Assembly (NCBI GenBank): GCA_013329175.1
Contig: DUKR01000111.1
Location: 1 to 16,131, forward strand
Source of the DNA: Candidatus Woesearchaeota archaeon
GTDB lineage: Archaea; Nanobdellota; Nanobdellia; Woesearchaeales; UBA11716
Reading direction: 5' to 3'
Length of the DNA stretch: 16,131 nt
The notes below the pieces were generated by a model that saw only the letters and a list, made by a program, of their open reading frames with translations, was not told where the DNA came from and ran no database searches. Positions within the stretch are counted from its first letter, which is position 1. Each line of letters opens with the position of its first letter. The position numbers were made by a program, and so were the translations under genes. Of this stretch, positions 1 to 6,995 are shown piece after piece.

Positions 1-13
1 TAAAGTTGCTGTC

Positions 14-51
14 GGCAATGATTTTTTAGGGAATGCATTTTTTAGGGAATG
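14..51 (+). repeat. 3'-end module of a dispersed repeat, window-start copy
   Basis: This stretch aligns without gaps to 16092-16129 at 31 of 38 positions, including an exact 13-mer (GAATGCATTTTTT). With two small gaps it also aligns to the end of the 199-bp repeat at 11958-12156: a CGGC(C)AATG block, a T-rich spacer, GGGAATG, a second T/G tract and a second GGGAATG. Within it ATTTTTTAGGGAATG occurs twice in tandem (21-35 and 37-51). If a full repeat body exists it lies mostly to the left, outside the window. Confidence 0.6.
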
Positions 52-55
52 ATAC

Positions 56-82
56 CCCTGCCCCGCTACAATCGGGGCAGGG
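56..82 (-). terminator. Perfect 10-bp GC-rich hairpin downstream of the HELAH-protein gene
   Basis: CCCTGCCCCG (56-65) is the exact reverse complement of CGGGGCAGGG (73-82), with a 7-nt loop. It begins 26 nt beyond the stop codon of the minus-strand gene ending at 109, where a transcript-end structure would be expected. No U-run follows directly, so it may be a stabilising 3' hairpin instead of a classical terminator. It also abuts the dispersed-repeat module at 14-51 and could belong to that element. Confidence 0.45.
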
Positions 83-108
83 AAAATTCATACGGTGAAG
101 TAGTACGA

Positions 109-1416
109 CTACAATAATTCTGCAATTCTTTCCTGTTCGTTTATATCGGGTAAATTCTCTTGGGGAATATACGCAAAGCCTCCTTTTTCCAAATCTTTCT
201 TCCGTTGCATTTCATATTTCATCTTTGCAACCTGTACAAGCCGATAGAACCTTTTTCTGGTCATCATCCTATTCTCTTCGGCAATATGGAGGGCATCACA
301 TGCCATTTCATAGAGTCTGACAAATACATAGTGGTTTGTTGGCCTGATAATCTCTATCGCTTTGGTAACGAGCCCTGCAGGAATCCCATAGAGATAGAAT
401 TCTTTTCCCTCTTCAAGGAGGCCGTTGATGCTTTTGCGGGGATCTTTATTGGGATGCTCTCCTGTTGAGGTCTGCCAGCGTTCTTTCCCGCATCTGACGG
501 TAAAATAAAGGTTTATCCTGCCTGCGTTGCGGCCTGCCAGAGGGGCATTTCCGAATTCAGAGAAAAATCCCACTGCTGCTAAAGCTATAGTTAGGCACAT
601 GTTTCTTCCGATAGCATATTCTCCAGCTAATCTCAAATTGCGGTAACCAATTCTTTGCACATAGAAGCCAGTAGCCTCTTTTTTTGTAATTTTTTTAGTC
701 AGTTCCAAAAGGTTCAGGTTGAACTCTTGCGCTGCCTTACCGGAGATATTAAACTCAGGGGACGCTGCTCTTGCCAAAAACTCAGCTAGGCCCTCTTCAC
801 GCAGATTGAATAGCATATTATAGAGGCAAACAATAGAATATGCTGACGTTTTGCCTATCATCTTCACTATCTTGGCTTCATACTTCCCGCCAATATCCCA
901 TGCGAGGCGTTTTTCTGCAATGTCCACAAAATGGGCCAACTCATGAAGGAAATACCGTGCTATGACGGTGTACTCTATCCTTCCCATGTATTTGAATGGT
1001 GCCACTATATTGGTGAGAAACCACATACCTGATGCATTAAAGCAGGCATTACGCTCATCAAATCGCTCATCAAACGAGTCAAATGAATAGTCCCAATGAG
1101 GTATCCTGCGCATTACAATCTGGATGTTTAGTTCATCTGATATGATGAGGTTAGGATACTCTGTTATCATGTGGAATATTGATTCACTGAATAGCCTTGC
1201 TGCATAGTCCCTAAAGTAGCTGTAAGGTATGTCTTTGAATTCCCTAACCTTCAGAAGATGATAGTCTATGAAATCTCCCCTCGTTTTTTTTTCTTTATGA
1301 AACTTGGCAAATTCTAAGAAATCGTACTCATATCGCTTCTTGCTGTACCACCCGAATATGAAGATGCAGCGGACTTTCTTTCCGGCAATTGTCTGCTCAA
1401 AAATGATGGTGTCCAC
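109..1416 (-). CDS. Putative HExxH zinc metallopeptidase-like protein, family not recognised
   Basis: This 435-residue protein matches no family I can name. The visible signature is HELAH at residues 158-162, followed by FVD, which is the HExxH zinc site of zincin proteases (two His ligands and the catalytic Glu). About 46 residues later comes REEGLAEFLA (206-215), whose E208 or E212 could be the third zinc ligand as in gluzincins. The C-terminal ~80 residues are rich in Lys, Arg and Glu and look helical. I see no signal peptide or clear membrane span, so it is probably cytoplasmic. The start is GTG at 1416: a TATA-like box lies about 24 nt upstream, and an ATG four bases upstream of it (first base at 1420) is in another frame and hits a stop after seven codons. 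A DUF234-type gene relic lies immediately upstream. Substrate and role are unknown. Confidence 0.75.
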   Translation of the reverse strand: MDTIIFEQTIAGKKVRCIFIFGWYSKKRYEYDFLEFAKFHKEKKTRGDFIDYHLLKVREFKDIPYSYFRDYAARLFSESIFHMITEYPNLIISDELNIQIVMRRIPHWDYSFDSFDERFDERNACFNASGMWFLTNIVAPFKYMGRIEYTVIARYFLHELAHFVDIAEKRLAWDIGGKYEAKIVKMIGKTSAYSIVCLYNMLFNLREEGLAEFLARAASPEFNISGKAAQEFNLNLLELTKKITKKEATGFYVQRIGYRNLRLAGEYAIGRNMCLTIALAAVGFFSEFGNAPLAGRNAGRINLYFTVRCGKERWQTSTGEHPNKDPRKSINGLLEEGKEFYLYGIPAGLVTKAIEIIRPTNHYVFVRLYEMACDALHIAEENRMMTRKRFYRLVQVAKMKYEMQRKKDLEKGGFAYIPQENLPDINEQERIAELL

Positions 1417-1429
1417 ACATTTGATGAAC

Positions 1430-1652
1430 CATGCATATATAAAAAGTAAATGTCTATGCCTGCCTTATTGCCTGTGAATTTGCATTCTGCTGCAATGCAG
1501 TTTTTGTGTATATCGGTGCCGAGTGCATCAATCTCTATTTCTTTGTTCCATTAGGCTTCAAACGGGTATCAGCTGAAAACCCTGCTTAGGAACTGGAGGA
1601 AGACCTGCTCAAAGGCTCTTGACAGGATGAGTTCCTGAAACCCGAATTCCAT
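1430..1652 (-). pseudogene. Decayed C-terminal fragment of a DUF234-type archaeal ATPase/nuclease
   Basis: One minus-strand frame, read from 1652, gives a helical stretch (SRAFEQVFLQFLSRVFS), a TGA stop at 1571-1569, YPFEA, a TAA stop at 1553-1551, then WNKEIEIDALG and about 14 codons later AAECKFTGNKAGIDIYF. The order FEQ..QFL, then W-x-x-E-I-D, then ECK+G-I-D resembles the C-terminal domain (DUF234) of archaeal AAA ATPases, in which EID...ExK forms a PD-(D/E)XK-like nuclease core. Two in-frame stops and the missing ATPase portion indicate a relic. It fills most of the gap between mutS and the HELAH-protein gene, and the latter's TATA box lies inside its 3' end. The family call rests on motif recognition, with no alignment run. 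Confidence 0.6.
1436..1443 (-). promoter_or_regulatory. TATA-like box for the HELAH-protein gene
   Basis: The minus strand reads TTTATATA here, centred about 24 nt upstream of the GTG at 1416. This is close to archaeal TATA-to-start-site spacing, so the transcript would be leaderless or nearly so. No Shine-Dalgarno sequence precedes the GTG, which agrees. Confidence 0.5.
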
Positions 1653-1683
1653 GACTTCCCACTGACAGGTTCTCCTGCCAAAT

Positions 1684-4206
1684 TCAGAGGAAGCCCATGA
1701 GTGACGTTGCACTGCTGCCCTGTTTTTTTCCCCTTTTTGATGCGGGGGCAGCATCAGCAGCGCTCTTCTTTTCCCTGACAGTAGCGCTGAGGCCTGCGTG
1801 GATCCTCTCCCCAATCTCATCCTCCATCTCAAACTTGGCCATGAGCACCCTTGACTCGTCAATAACTTCTTTGGGGATGCCTGCAAGCTTTGCTACCTCT
1901 ATGCCGTAGCTCTTGTCCGTTCCTCCCTCACGAATCTTTCTTAGGAAGATGATGCTTTCGTCGTTTTCTGCTACTGCGATGTTGTAGTTGGCGATACCTT
2001 CGTCTCTTGCTGCAAGCTTGTTGAGCTGGTGGTAATGCGTTGCAAAGAGGGTGTGTGCCCTTATGTTTTTGCTGATGTAGCCTGCTATCGCCCAGGCTAG
2101 CGACACTCCGTCAAAGGTCGAAGTGCCCCTGCCTATTTCGTCAATGATGATAAGGCTCTTTTGTGTAGCGTTATGGAGGATATCAGCTGCTTCAGCCATC
2201 TCTACCATGAAGGTTGACTGGCCAGAGACAAGGTCATCGTGGGCTCCTACACGGGTGAATATAGCATCATGGATGCAGATGTCAGCAGCCTTTGCAGGGA
2301 CAAAGCTTCCCATCTGCGCCAGAAGGCATATCAGTGCGACCTGGCGCATATAGGTTGATTTGCCTGCCATGTTGGGGCCAGTGATGAGCATCATGCGCCT
2401 GTCTTTGCTGAGCGAGCAGGAGTTGGGAATGAATGCTGAATCGGTGCATGACTCAATAACAGGGTGCCTGCCATCCATAATGGTAAGGCCTCCTTCCTCA
2501 TTGAGTTTTGGCATTGTGTAGGCATTGCTCTGCGCAACAAGGGCAAGGGATGCAATGCAGTCAATCTGTGCTATGTTTGATGCTGCACTCTGGATTGCCG
2601 CGATGTGGGCATTTAATTTTTCAAGGACGCCAAGGAAGAGCTCATATTCAAGCTCTATAGAGCGCTCCTGCGCTCCAAGGATTTTCGCCTCTTTTTCCTT
2701 GAGCTCTTCAGTGACGAAGCGCTCGGCATTGACCTGGGTCTGCTTTCTGATGTACTGGGTTGGAACAAGATGAAGATTGGGCCTTGTAATCTCGATGAAG
2801 TAGCCAAAGACCTTGTTGTACTTGACCTTAAGGGATCTTATGCCTGTAGCAGCCCGCTCCTTTTCCTCAAGCTCAGCAAGAAAGGATTTTCCCTTTGCAG
2901 CAACGGTGTGCAATTCATCAAGCTCAGCGTGATAGCCCTGCCTGATGATGTTTCCCTCCCGTACGGTGGTGTTGGGATCGTCTTTGATTGCACTGCCTAT
3001 GATTGCCGCAGGCTCGCTAAGGGCAGGGACTTGTGCAAGCTTTCTGAGTAGCGCAGCTTTTGCATCCTTCAACAGGAGGGTGATGGAAGGGATTGCCTCA
3101 AGGGAATTTTTTAAGCCGATGAGGTCTTTTGGTGAAGCGTTGCCAAATGCCACCCTTCCGATGAGCCGCTCGACGTCGTAGATGCCCTCAAGGCTTGTGC
3201 GGACGTCATTTCGCTTAAGCATGCCGTCTTTCAATTCCTCAACAGCCTCAAGCCTTTCTTCAATTGCTTCTTTTCTGTTGAGGGGGTTGAGGAGCCATTT
3301 GCGAAGAAGGCGCGAGCCCATGGGAGTTGTGGTTTTATCAAGCACCCCAAGGAGAGTGGCATGCTCGTTTTCGCCGCTAAGGGTTGCGATAAGCTCAAGG
3401 TTCTTTGCAGTGGTTGCGCCTATTGCCATGCGCTCTCCGACGCGGTAGGGGTGAATTGCTTTCAGGTGTGGAAGCGCCTGCATCTGGGTCTCATGTAGGT
3501 AGCTGACGAGGGCTCCTGCAGCGCACTCGACGCTTTGTTCCTCAATGCCAAACCCTTTCAGCGTCACCACCTCAAATTGGTTTTGAAGGGCTTCCTGTGC
3601 CATGTCGTGAAAGAAGAAGCGGTCTTCAAAGGGATGGATGGTGACGTAATCCTTCAGTGCCTGAGCGATACTGCTGTCCACCAGTGAGGATGGAATGATG
3701 AGTTCAGCAGGCTTTAGCCTTCGTATCTCGCTGAGTGCATCAGCGTATTCCAATGCTGCGCCCTGAAATTCTCCGGTTGAAACGTCACAGAAAGCTATCG
3801 CTATGTTGCCTTTATCCTTCACGAGCGAGAGGAGGTAGTTGTTGGATTTCTCGCTAAGGATGAGTGGCTCCATGACGGTTCCAGGGGTGATGATTCTCAC
3901 AAGCTCTCTTTTCACCAGGCCTTTAGCGTATTTTGGGTCTTCGGCCTGCTCAACAATCCCTACTTTGTAGCCCTTTTTGACAAGCTTTGCAAGATAAGGG
4001 CTTATCGCGTGGTAGGGAATGCCTGCCAAGGGAGCCTCAGTCTCCCCCGTTCCCCGCTTGGTGAGGGTGATTGAGAGCTCTTTTGCTATGAGCTTTGCAT
4101 CTTCGTAAAAAGTCTCGTAGAAGTCACCCATGCGAAAGAGGATGATGCAGTCAGGGTGCTTGTTCTTGACTTTCATATACTGCTGCATACCTGGCGTCAG
4201 TTTCAT
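1684..4206 (-). CDS. mutS: DNA mismatch repair ATPase MutS (bacterial MutS1 type)
   Basis: This protein recognises mismatched or looped DNA and starts repair as an ATP-dependent clamp. At 840 residues it has the full MutS1 layout: mismatch-binding domain with the Phe-x-Glu wedge in GDFYETFY (F29, E31), connector, core lever/clamp, and the ABC-type ATPase. Walker A is GPNMAGKST (610-618), Walker B is LIIIDE (685-690) with the following GRGTS signature, and FATHYHQL is conserved (721-728). MutS1 is patchy in archaea and usually thought to derive from bacteria. The last residues, ATSLMGFL, have the hydrophobic spacing of a PCNA-interacting peptide except for the first Gln; a basic/Ala linker (811-828) would tether it. 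The ATG at 4206 starts directly at the conserved domain. No mutL is seen in the window. The next gene upstream on the strand ends about 200 bases away, so mutS is probably transcribed alone. Confidence 0.97.
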   Translation of the reverse strand: MKLTPGMQQYMKVKNKHPDCIILFRMGDFYETFYEDAKLIAKELSITLTKRGTGETEAPLAGIPYHAISPYLAKLVKKGYKVGIVEQAEDPKYAKGLVKRELVRIITPGTVMEPLILSEKSNNYLLSLVKDKGNIAIAFCDVSTGEFQGAALEYADALSEIRRLKPAELIIPSSLVDSSIAQALKDYVTIHPFEDRFFFHDMAQEALQNQFEVVTLKGFGIEEQSVECAAGALVSYLHETQMQALPHLKAIHPYRVGERMAIGATTAKNLELIATLSGENEHATLLGVLDKTTTPMGSRLLRKWLLNPLNRKEAIEERLEAVEELKDGMLKRNDVRTSLEGIYDVERLIGRVAFGNASPKDLIGLKNSLEAIPSITLLLKDAKAALLRKLAQVPALSEPAAIIGSAIKDDPNTTVREGNIIRQGYHAELDELHTVAAKGKSFLAELEEKERAATGIRSLKVKYNKVFGYFIEITRPNLHLVPTQYIRKQTQVNAERFVTEELKEKEAKILGAQERSIELEYELFLGVLEKLNAHIAAIQSAASNIAQIDCIASLALVAQSNAYTMPKLNEEGGLTIMDGRHPVIESCTDSAFIPNSCSLSKDRRMMLITGPNMAGKSTYMRQVALICLLAQMGSFVPAKAADICIHDAIFTRVGAHDDLVSGQSTFMVEMAEAADILHNATQKSLIIIDEIGRGTSTFDGVSLAWAIAGYISKNIRAHTLFATHYHQLNKLAARDEGIANYNIAVAENDESIIFLRKIREGGTDKSYGIEVAKLAGIPKEVIDESRVLMAKFEMEDEIGERIHAGLSATVREKKSAADAAPASKRGKKQGSSATSLMGFL

Positions 4207-4217
4207 AGCTTTTCAAA

Positions 4218-4255
4218 CACCCCCAGCCCATGGCTGGAATTGGCTGGTTTTTAAT
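4218..4255 (-). promoter_or_regulatory. Possible mutS promoter and distant ribosome binding site
   Basis: A weak TATA-like ATTAAAAA lies at 4248-4255, about 45 nt upstream of the mutS ATG, which would give a leader of about 20 nt. In that leader GGGGGTG (4218-4224) could pair with the 16S 3' end, but 11 nt of spacing is long. A small palindrome, CCAGCC-CAT-GGCTGG (4223-4237), overlaps this region and could be an operator or short hairpin. Confidence 0.3.
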
Positions 4256-4310
4256 GTTTTGTGGTGGGGCAGGGCAGTTTGCGAGTTTTAGACAATGAGG
4301 CAATACATGT

Positions 4311-4454
4311 TCACCGCCATATCACAAACGGCTCATACTCCTTGTCGCCGAGAATGAGTTTGAGAAGCAGTTTATCAGCCTGAGCAGAATGGGGTGAGCC
4401 ACCCCTGCTTTCAAACAGTCTCAGCAACTGCAAGCTTCTTCCATTTATAGGCAT
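4311..4454 (-). CDS. Possible 47-residue small ORF overlapping the 3' end of the sacsin-like gene
   Basis: Starting with ATG inside the last codons of the upstream gene, in another frame, a 47-codon ORF runs to TGA at 4313-4311. It begins MPINGRSLQLLRLFESRGG and ends with KLLLKLILGDKEYEPFVIWR, a well-mixed composition that reads like protein. It could be a translationally coupled small protein or the remnant of another gene. Against it: no ribosome binding site precedes the ATG, a hairpin sits within it, and the opposite strand has an equally plausible short frame ending at the TGA near 4397. I do not recognise a family. Confidence 0.22.
   Translation of the reverse strand: MPINGRSLQLLRLFESRGGSPHSAQADKLLLKLILGDKEYEPFVIWR
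4383..4409 (-). terminator. Hairpin immediately after the sacsin-like gene
   Basis: GGGGTG (4391-4396) pairs with CACCCC (4400-4405) across a 3-nt loop, and AGCA (4383-4386) pairs with TGCT (4406-4409) around a 4-nt bulge. It starts directly after the stop codon at 4411-4413 on the minus strand. No U-run follows. It may act as a transcript-end or stability structure. Confidence 0.35.
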
Positions 4455-6918
4455 CAAGATTGACGCCGGTATGCGCCTCTTTTACGTCAGAGCCTTTCAG
4501 CCTGTAGATTCGTGGAACATCAAGGACGTTGCCAACGATGTAGACATAGTACTGCTCATTGTTTTCAATTGACCTCACAAGAGAGGCAAACTCGTTTGCA
4601 GGAAGCCAGAGATTGGGCTCGGGGTTCTCGCTCCCCTTCACCTCTATCTTCAGAATGGCATCGCCATCATGGGACTCAAGGTCATACCCCCTCTTTTCGG
4701 TCTCGGCAAGCTCACGCGGGCAACGCCTGTGCTGCCATTCGTAGATGAAGACATAAATGACGCTCAGCCTGTTGACCAGGCTGATGCTCTCTGCCTTTGT
4801 CCTCCTGTTCACCCCAAGCTCTTCAAGAAACTTCAGCCAGAGCGGGTTTTCAGGCTCGGGGATGATTGCAGCATCAAGAAAATCGCAAGTAAGGTCATGC
4901 TCAAGCTTGTCCTCGATGCTCTCCCTGAGTTCATCAGGCAGGCCATTTATTTTCTCCCGGATGAAGCTAAGTATCCGTTCCATTGCAAAGGAAGGGCTCC
5001 ACTCATTCCCAAGCTTGATGCTCTCAGGGCTTTTCCACTCGCCGCTTCTCGTCCGCAGGGTGAGAAAGGAAAGGCTTCTTGATTCCACCTTGCGCCTGTT
5101 CCACATCTCAAACAAAAAATGAAGCTTCCTTGTTTTCTCGTCGTCGCCGTACCGCTTCCAGCCTTCTGCAATAAGCGGCACCTGCCTCTCATCCATCACC
5201 TCCTTGATGTGCTGCTCTTGAATCTCCTGCATGCCAAGCGCCCTGAAGAAATCAAGGATGCCTGGCTCATGAGCAAAACCCGAGTTGGCGATAGTGAATG
5301 CGTGCCTGCATTCCTGCGGCACCTCCTTTGTTGGCAGATACACTCTTTCAGCCTCAAGCAGCCGAAAATCACCCGTGAGGATGAACGCATCGTTTCGTAT
5401 GTCGCTGCACAGCTCAGGAAATTCCCTGCATTGCATGGACAGCTTCCTGTAGAAAGACCTGAACCAGTTGACGTCATGAAGCCTTGCTTTTTCAGTAAGG
5501 ATGCCAATGCTTTGCGCCTGCTCGATGATGTGAGTGATAGTTGTTGGCCCCTCGCTCACCCGTAGGCTTCCGGTATCGCAATGAGGATGAAGGATTTTTT
5601 TCCCCTTCAGGAAGGTACGCGAGATGTCCTCGTCAATAAGCTCCCTGACCATGTGCCCTATCCTCACTGCATTGCCAGCAGGGACGAGGGAACCGTCCTC
5701 TGCCACCAGGACGTCATTGCTTTCGATGTAGGCATTGATTTTTTTCTTGAGGTGCTGGTCAAAGAAGTGGTCCTGCACGCTCTTTGAATGCAACAGCCTG
5801 ATGAAATCCAGCCGCCATTCCCTCCTGCGAAGGAAGATAGGGATGCACTTTTGCGTGATAAGGCTTGTGATTTCAGAGCAGAGCCACTCATTCCATAGCG
5901 CTTTCCTGCTCAGAGTTTCCCTCCCTGGCGCAGTCAGAAAATCGCCCTGTATCAGAAATTTCATCCCTTCAATCTCCTCCTTCAGCGGCAGGAAGCTGAA
6001 TACTCCAATGTGGGCTGCTCCTTTCTCTTCTATAAGGCGGTTGCTGCCGTCAAGGCGAAAGGCGACGATGACCTCTCTTGCCTGAACGTCCTGGCGCTCC
6101 CACTCTATAGTCATGCTGTCCTTTCTGACGTCGTCTGGAACCGAGCACTGCGACCTGAACAAAAGCCACCTGGAAAGCTCTTCGACCCCGTCCTTCTCTT
6201 CGCTCAGCTCATAGATCTCGTAGTCGCTGCCAGCCTCAATGATGGAGGATTTTTTCAGCACCCTCCTGCTGTTGTTTTCGTTGTTGTGGATGGCGATCTG
6301 GCGAAGGAAGCGAAGGAAAAGCAGCAGCCTGCTGCTGATGCTTTCTGACTCAATCTCGCTCTTTATCCTCTGAATGTTTGCAGGATCAGTATAGCTAAAA
6401 GGGAGATGGAATGTTGTTCTCCACCAGTGGACTTCTGTCTTTTGCGGAGCAGCCTCGACCCAGATGGGCATAATCTGCCATGGGACGTTGCCAGGCTCTT
6501 CATGTGCCTTTCTGCTGAACCTGAAGGAAAACCCTCCCGAGAAAACGTGCGGCTCTTCTGAGACAAGAAATGCCGATTTGAAGCCTACTCCAAGATAGCC
6601 TATGTAGCTCTCAGGAGTCTTTGACGACCGCCCCACCTGGCAGATGCTTCTCACATCTCTTTCGCTGAATGGCCTGCCATTATTGTAGATGTTGACACAG
6701 TCCCTGTCTATTACGATTTTCAACGACTCGCTCGCGCAGTCATCAGCGTTCTGGATGAACTCCATGAGAAAATGCCCTCTTTTTGGGAAGGCTTTCTGCA
6801 GGCGGTTGATGGAGCCTGACAATGATTGCAGCACCAGCGCGTCTGCCTCTTCGTATTTTTTGTAGATAGAGTGGATAAGCTCTTTTGGCTGCACGATGAG
6901 CTGCAGGCAGGGATGCAT
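4411..6918 (-). CDS. Sacsin/NOV-type HSP90-like ATPase with C-terminal DUF3883 nuclease-like domain
   Basis: This is a large soluble protein of 835 residues. An N-terminal GHKL (HSP90-like) ATPase of the sacsin/NO VEIN type is shown by the N-box EFIQNADD (53-60; E53, N57, D59/D60), NNGRPFS (79-85) and the lid region GYLGVGFKS (107-115). A long uncharacterised middle follows. The C-terminus is DUF3883-like, with GYDLES (744-749) and IEVKGS (758-763); D746, E759 and K761 fit a PD-(D/E)XK-like core. The pairing of such an ATPase with DUF3883 is common in bacterial and archaeal defence islands, so nucleic-acid surveillance or restriction is plausible but unproven. The ATG at 6918 is the longest start. 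However, the only clear TATA box (6921-6928) lies only 2 nt upstream of that ATG, so the true start may be GTG at 6894 (residue 9), about 30 nt downstream of the box. No partner defence gene is adjacent. Confidence 0.85.
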   Translation of the reverse strand: MHPCLQLIVQPKELIHSIYKKYEEADALVLQSLSGSINRLQKAFPKRGHFLMEFIQNADDCASESLKIVIDRDCVNIYNNGRPFSERDVRSICQVGRSSKTPESYIGYLGVGFKSAFLVSEEPHVFSGGFSFRFSRKAHEEPGNVPWQIMPIWVEAAPQKTEVHWWRTTFHLPFSYTDPANIQRIKSEIESESISSRLLLFLRFLRQIAIHNNENNSRRVLKKSSIIEAGSDYEIYELSEEKDGVEELSRWLLFRSQCSVPDDVRKDSMTIEWERQDVQAREVIVAFRLDGSNRLIEEKGAAHIGVFSFLPLKEEIEGMKFLIQGDFLTAPGRETLSRKALWNEWLCSEITSLITQKCIPIFLRRREWRLDFIRLLHSKSVQDHFFDQHLKKKINAYIESNDVLVAEDGSLVPAGNAVRIGHMVRELIDEDISRTFLKGKKILHPHCDTGSLRVSEGPTTITHIIEQAQSIGILTEKARLHDVNWFRSFYRKLSMQCREFPELCSDIRNDAFILTGDFRLLEAERVYLPTKEVPQECRHAFTIANSGFAHEPGILDFFRALGMQEIQEQHIKEVMDERQVPLIAEGWKRYGDDEKTRKLHFLFEMWNRRKVESRSLSFLTLRTRSGEWKSPESIKLGNEWSPSFAMERILSFIREKINGLPDELRESIEDKLEHDLTCDFLDAAIIPEPENPLWLKFLEELGVNRRTKAESISLVNRLSVIYVFIYEWQHRRCPRELAETEKRGYDLESHDGDAILKIEVKGSENPEPNLWLPANEFASLVRSIENNEQYYVYIVGNVLDVPRIYRLKGSDVKEAHTGVNLDAYKWKKLAVAETV

Positions 6919-6920
6919 AT

Positions 6921-6928
6921 TTTATAAA
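6921..6928 (-). promoter_or_regulatory. TATA box for the sacsin-like gene
   Basis: TTTATAAA, within TATTTATAAAATATG on the minus strand, is centred 30 nt upstream of the in-frame GTG at 6894 and only about 7 nt upstream of the ATG at 6918. Archaeal spacing argues for initiation near 6898 and use of the GTG. It lies in the 77-bp gap after cdc48, so the gene probably has its own promoter. Confidence 0.5.
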
Positions 6929-6995
6929 TATTAGGACTTCCTCATACAAAGGCATGCTGGAGCTGAGCCACATGAATGCATGCCATCCCTACAGC

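Noticed and set aside
1481..1499. TGCATT...AATGCA inverted repeat as a regulatory hairpin.
   Set aside because: It is only 6 bp and lies within the DUF234-type relic, where it is explained by the former coding sequence.
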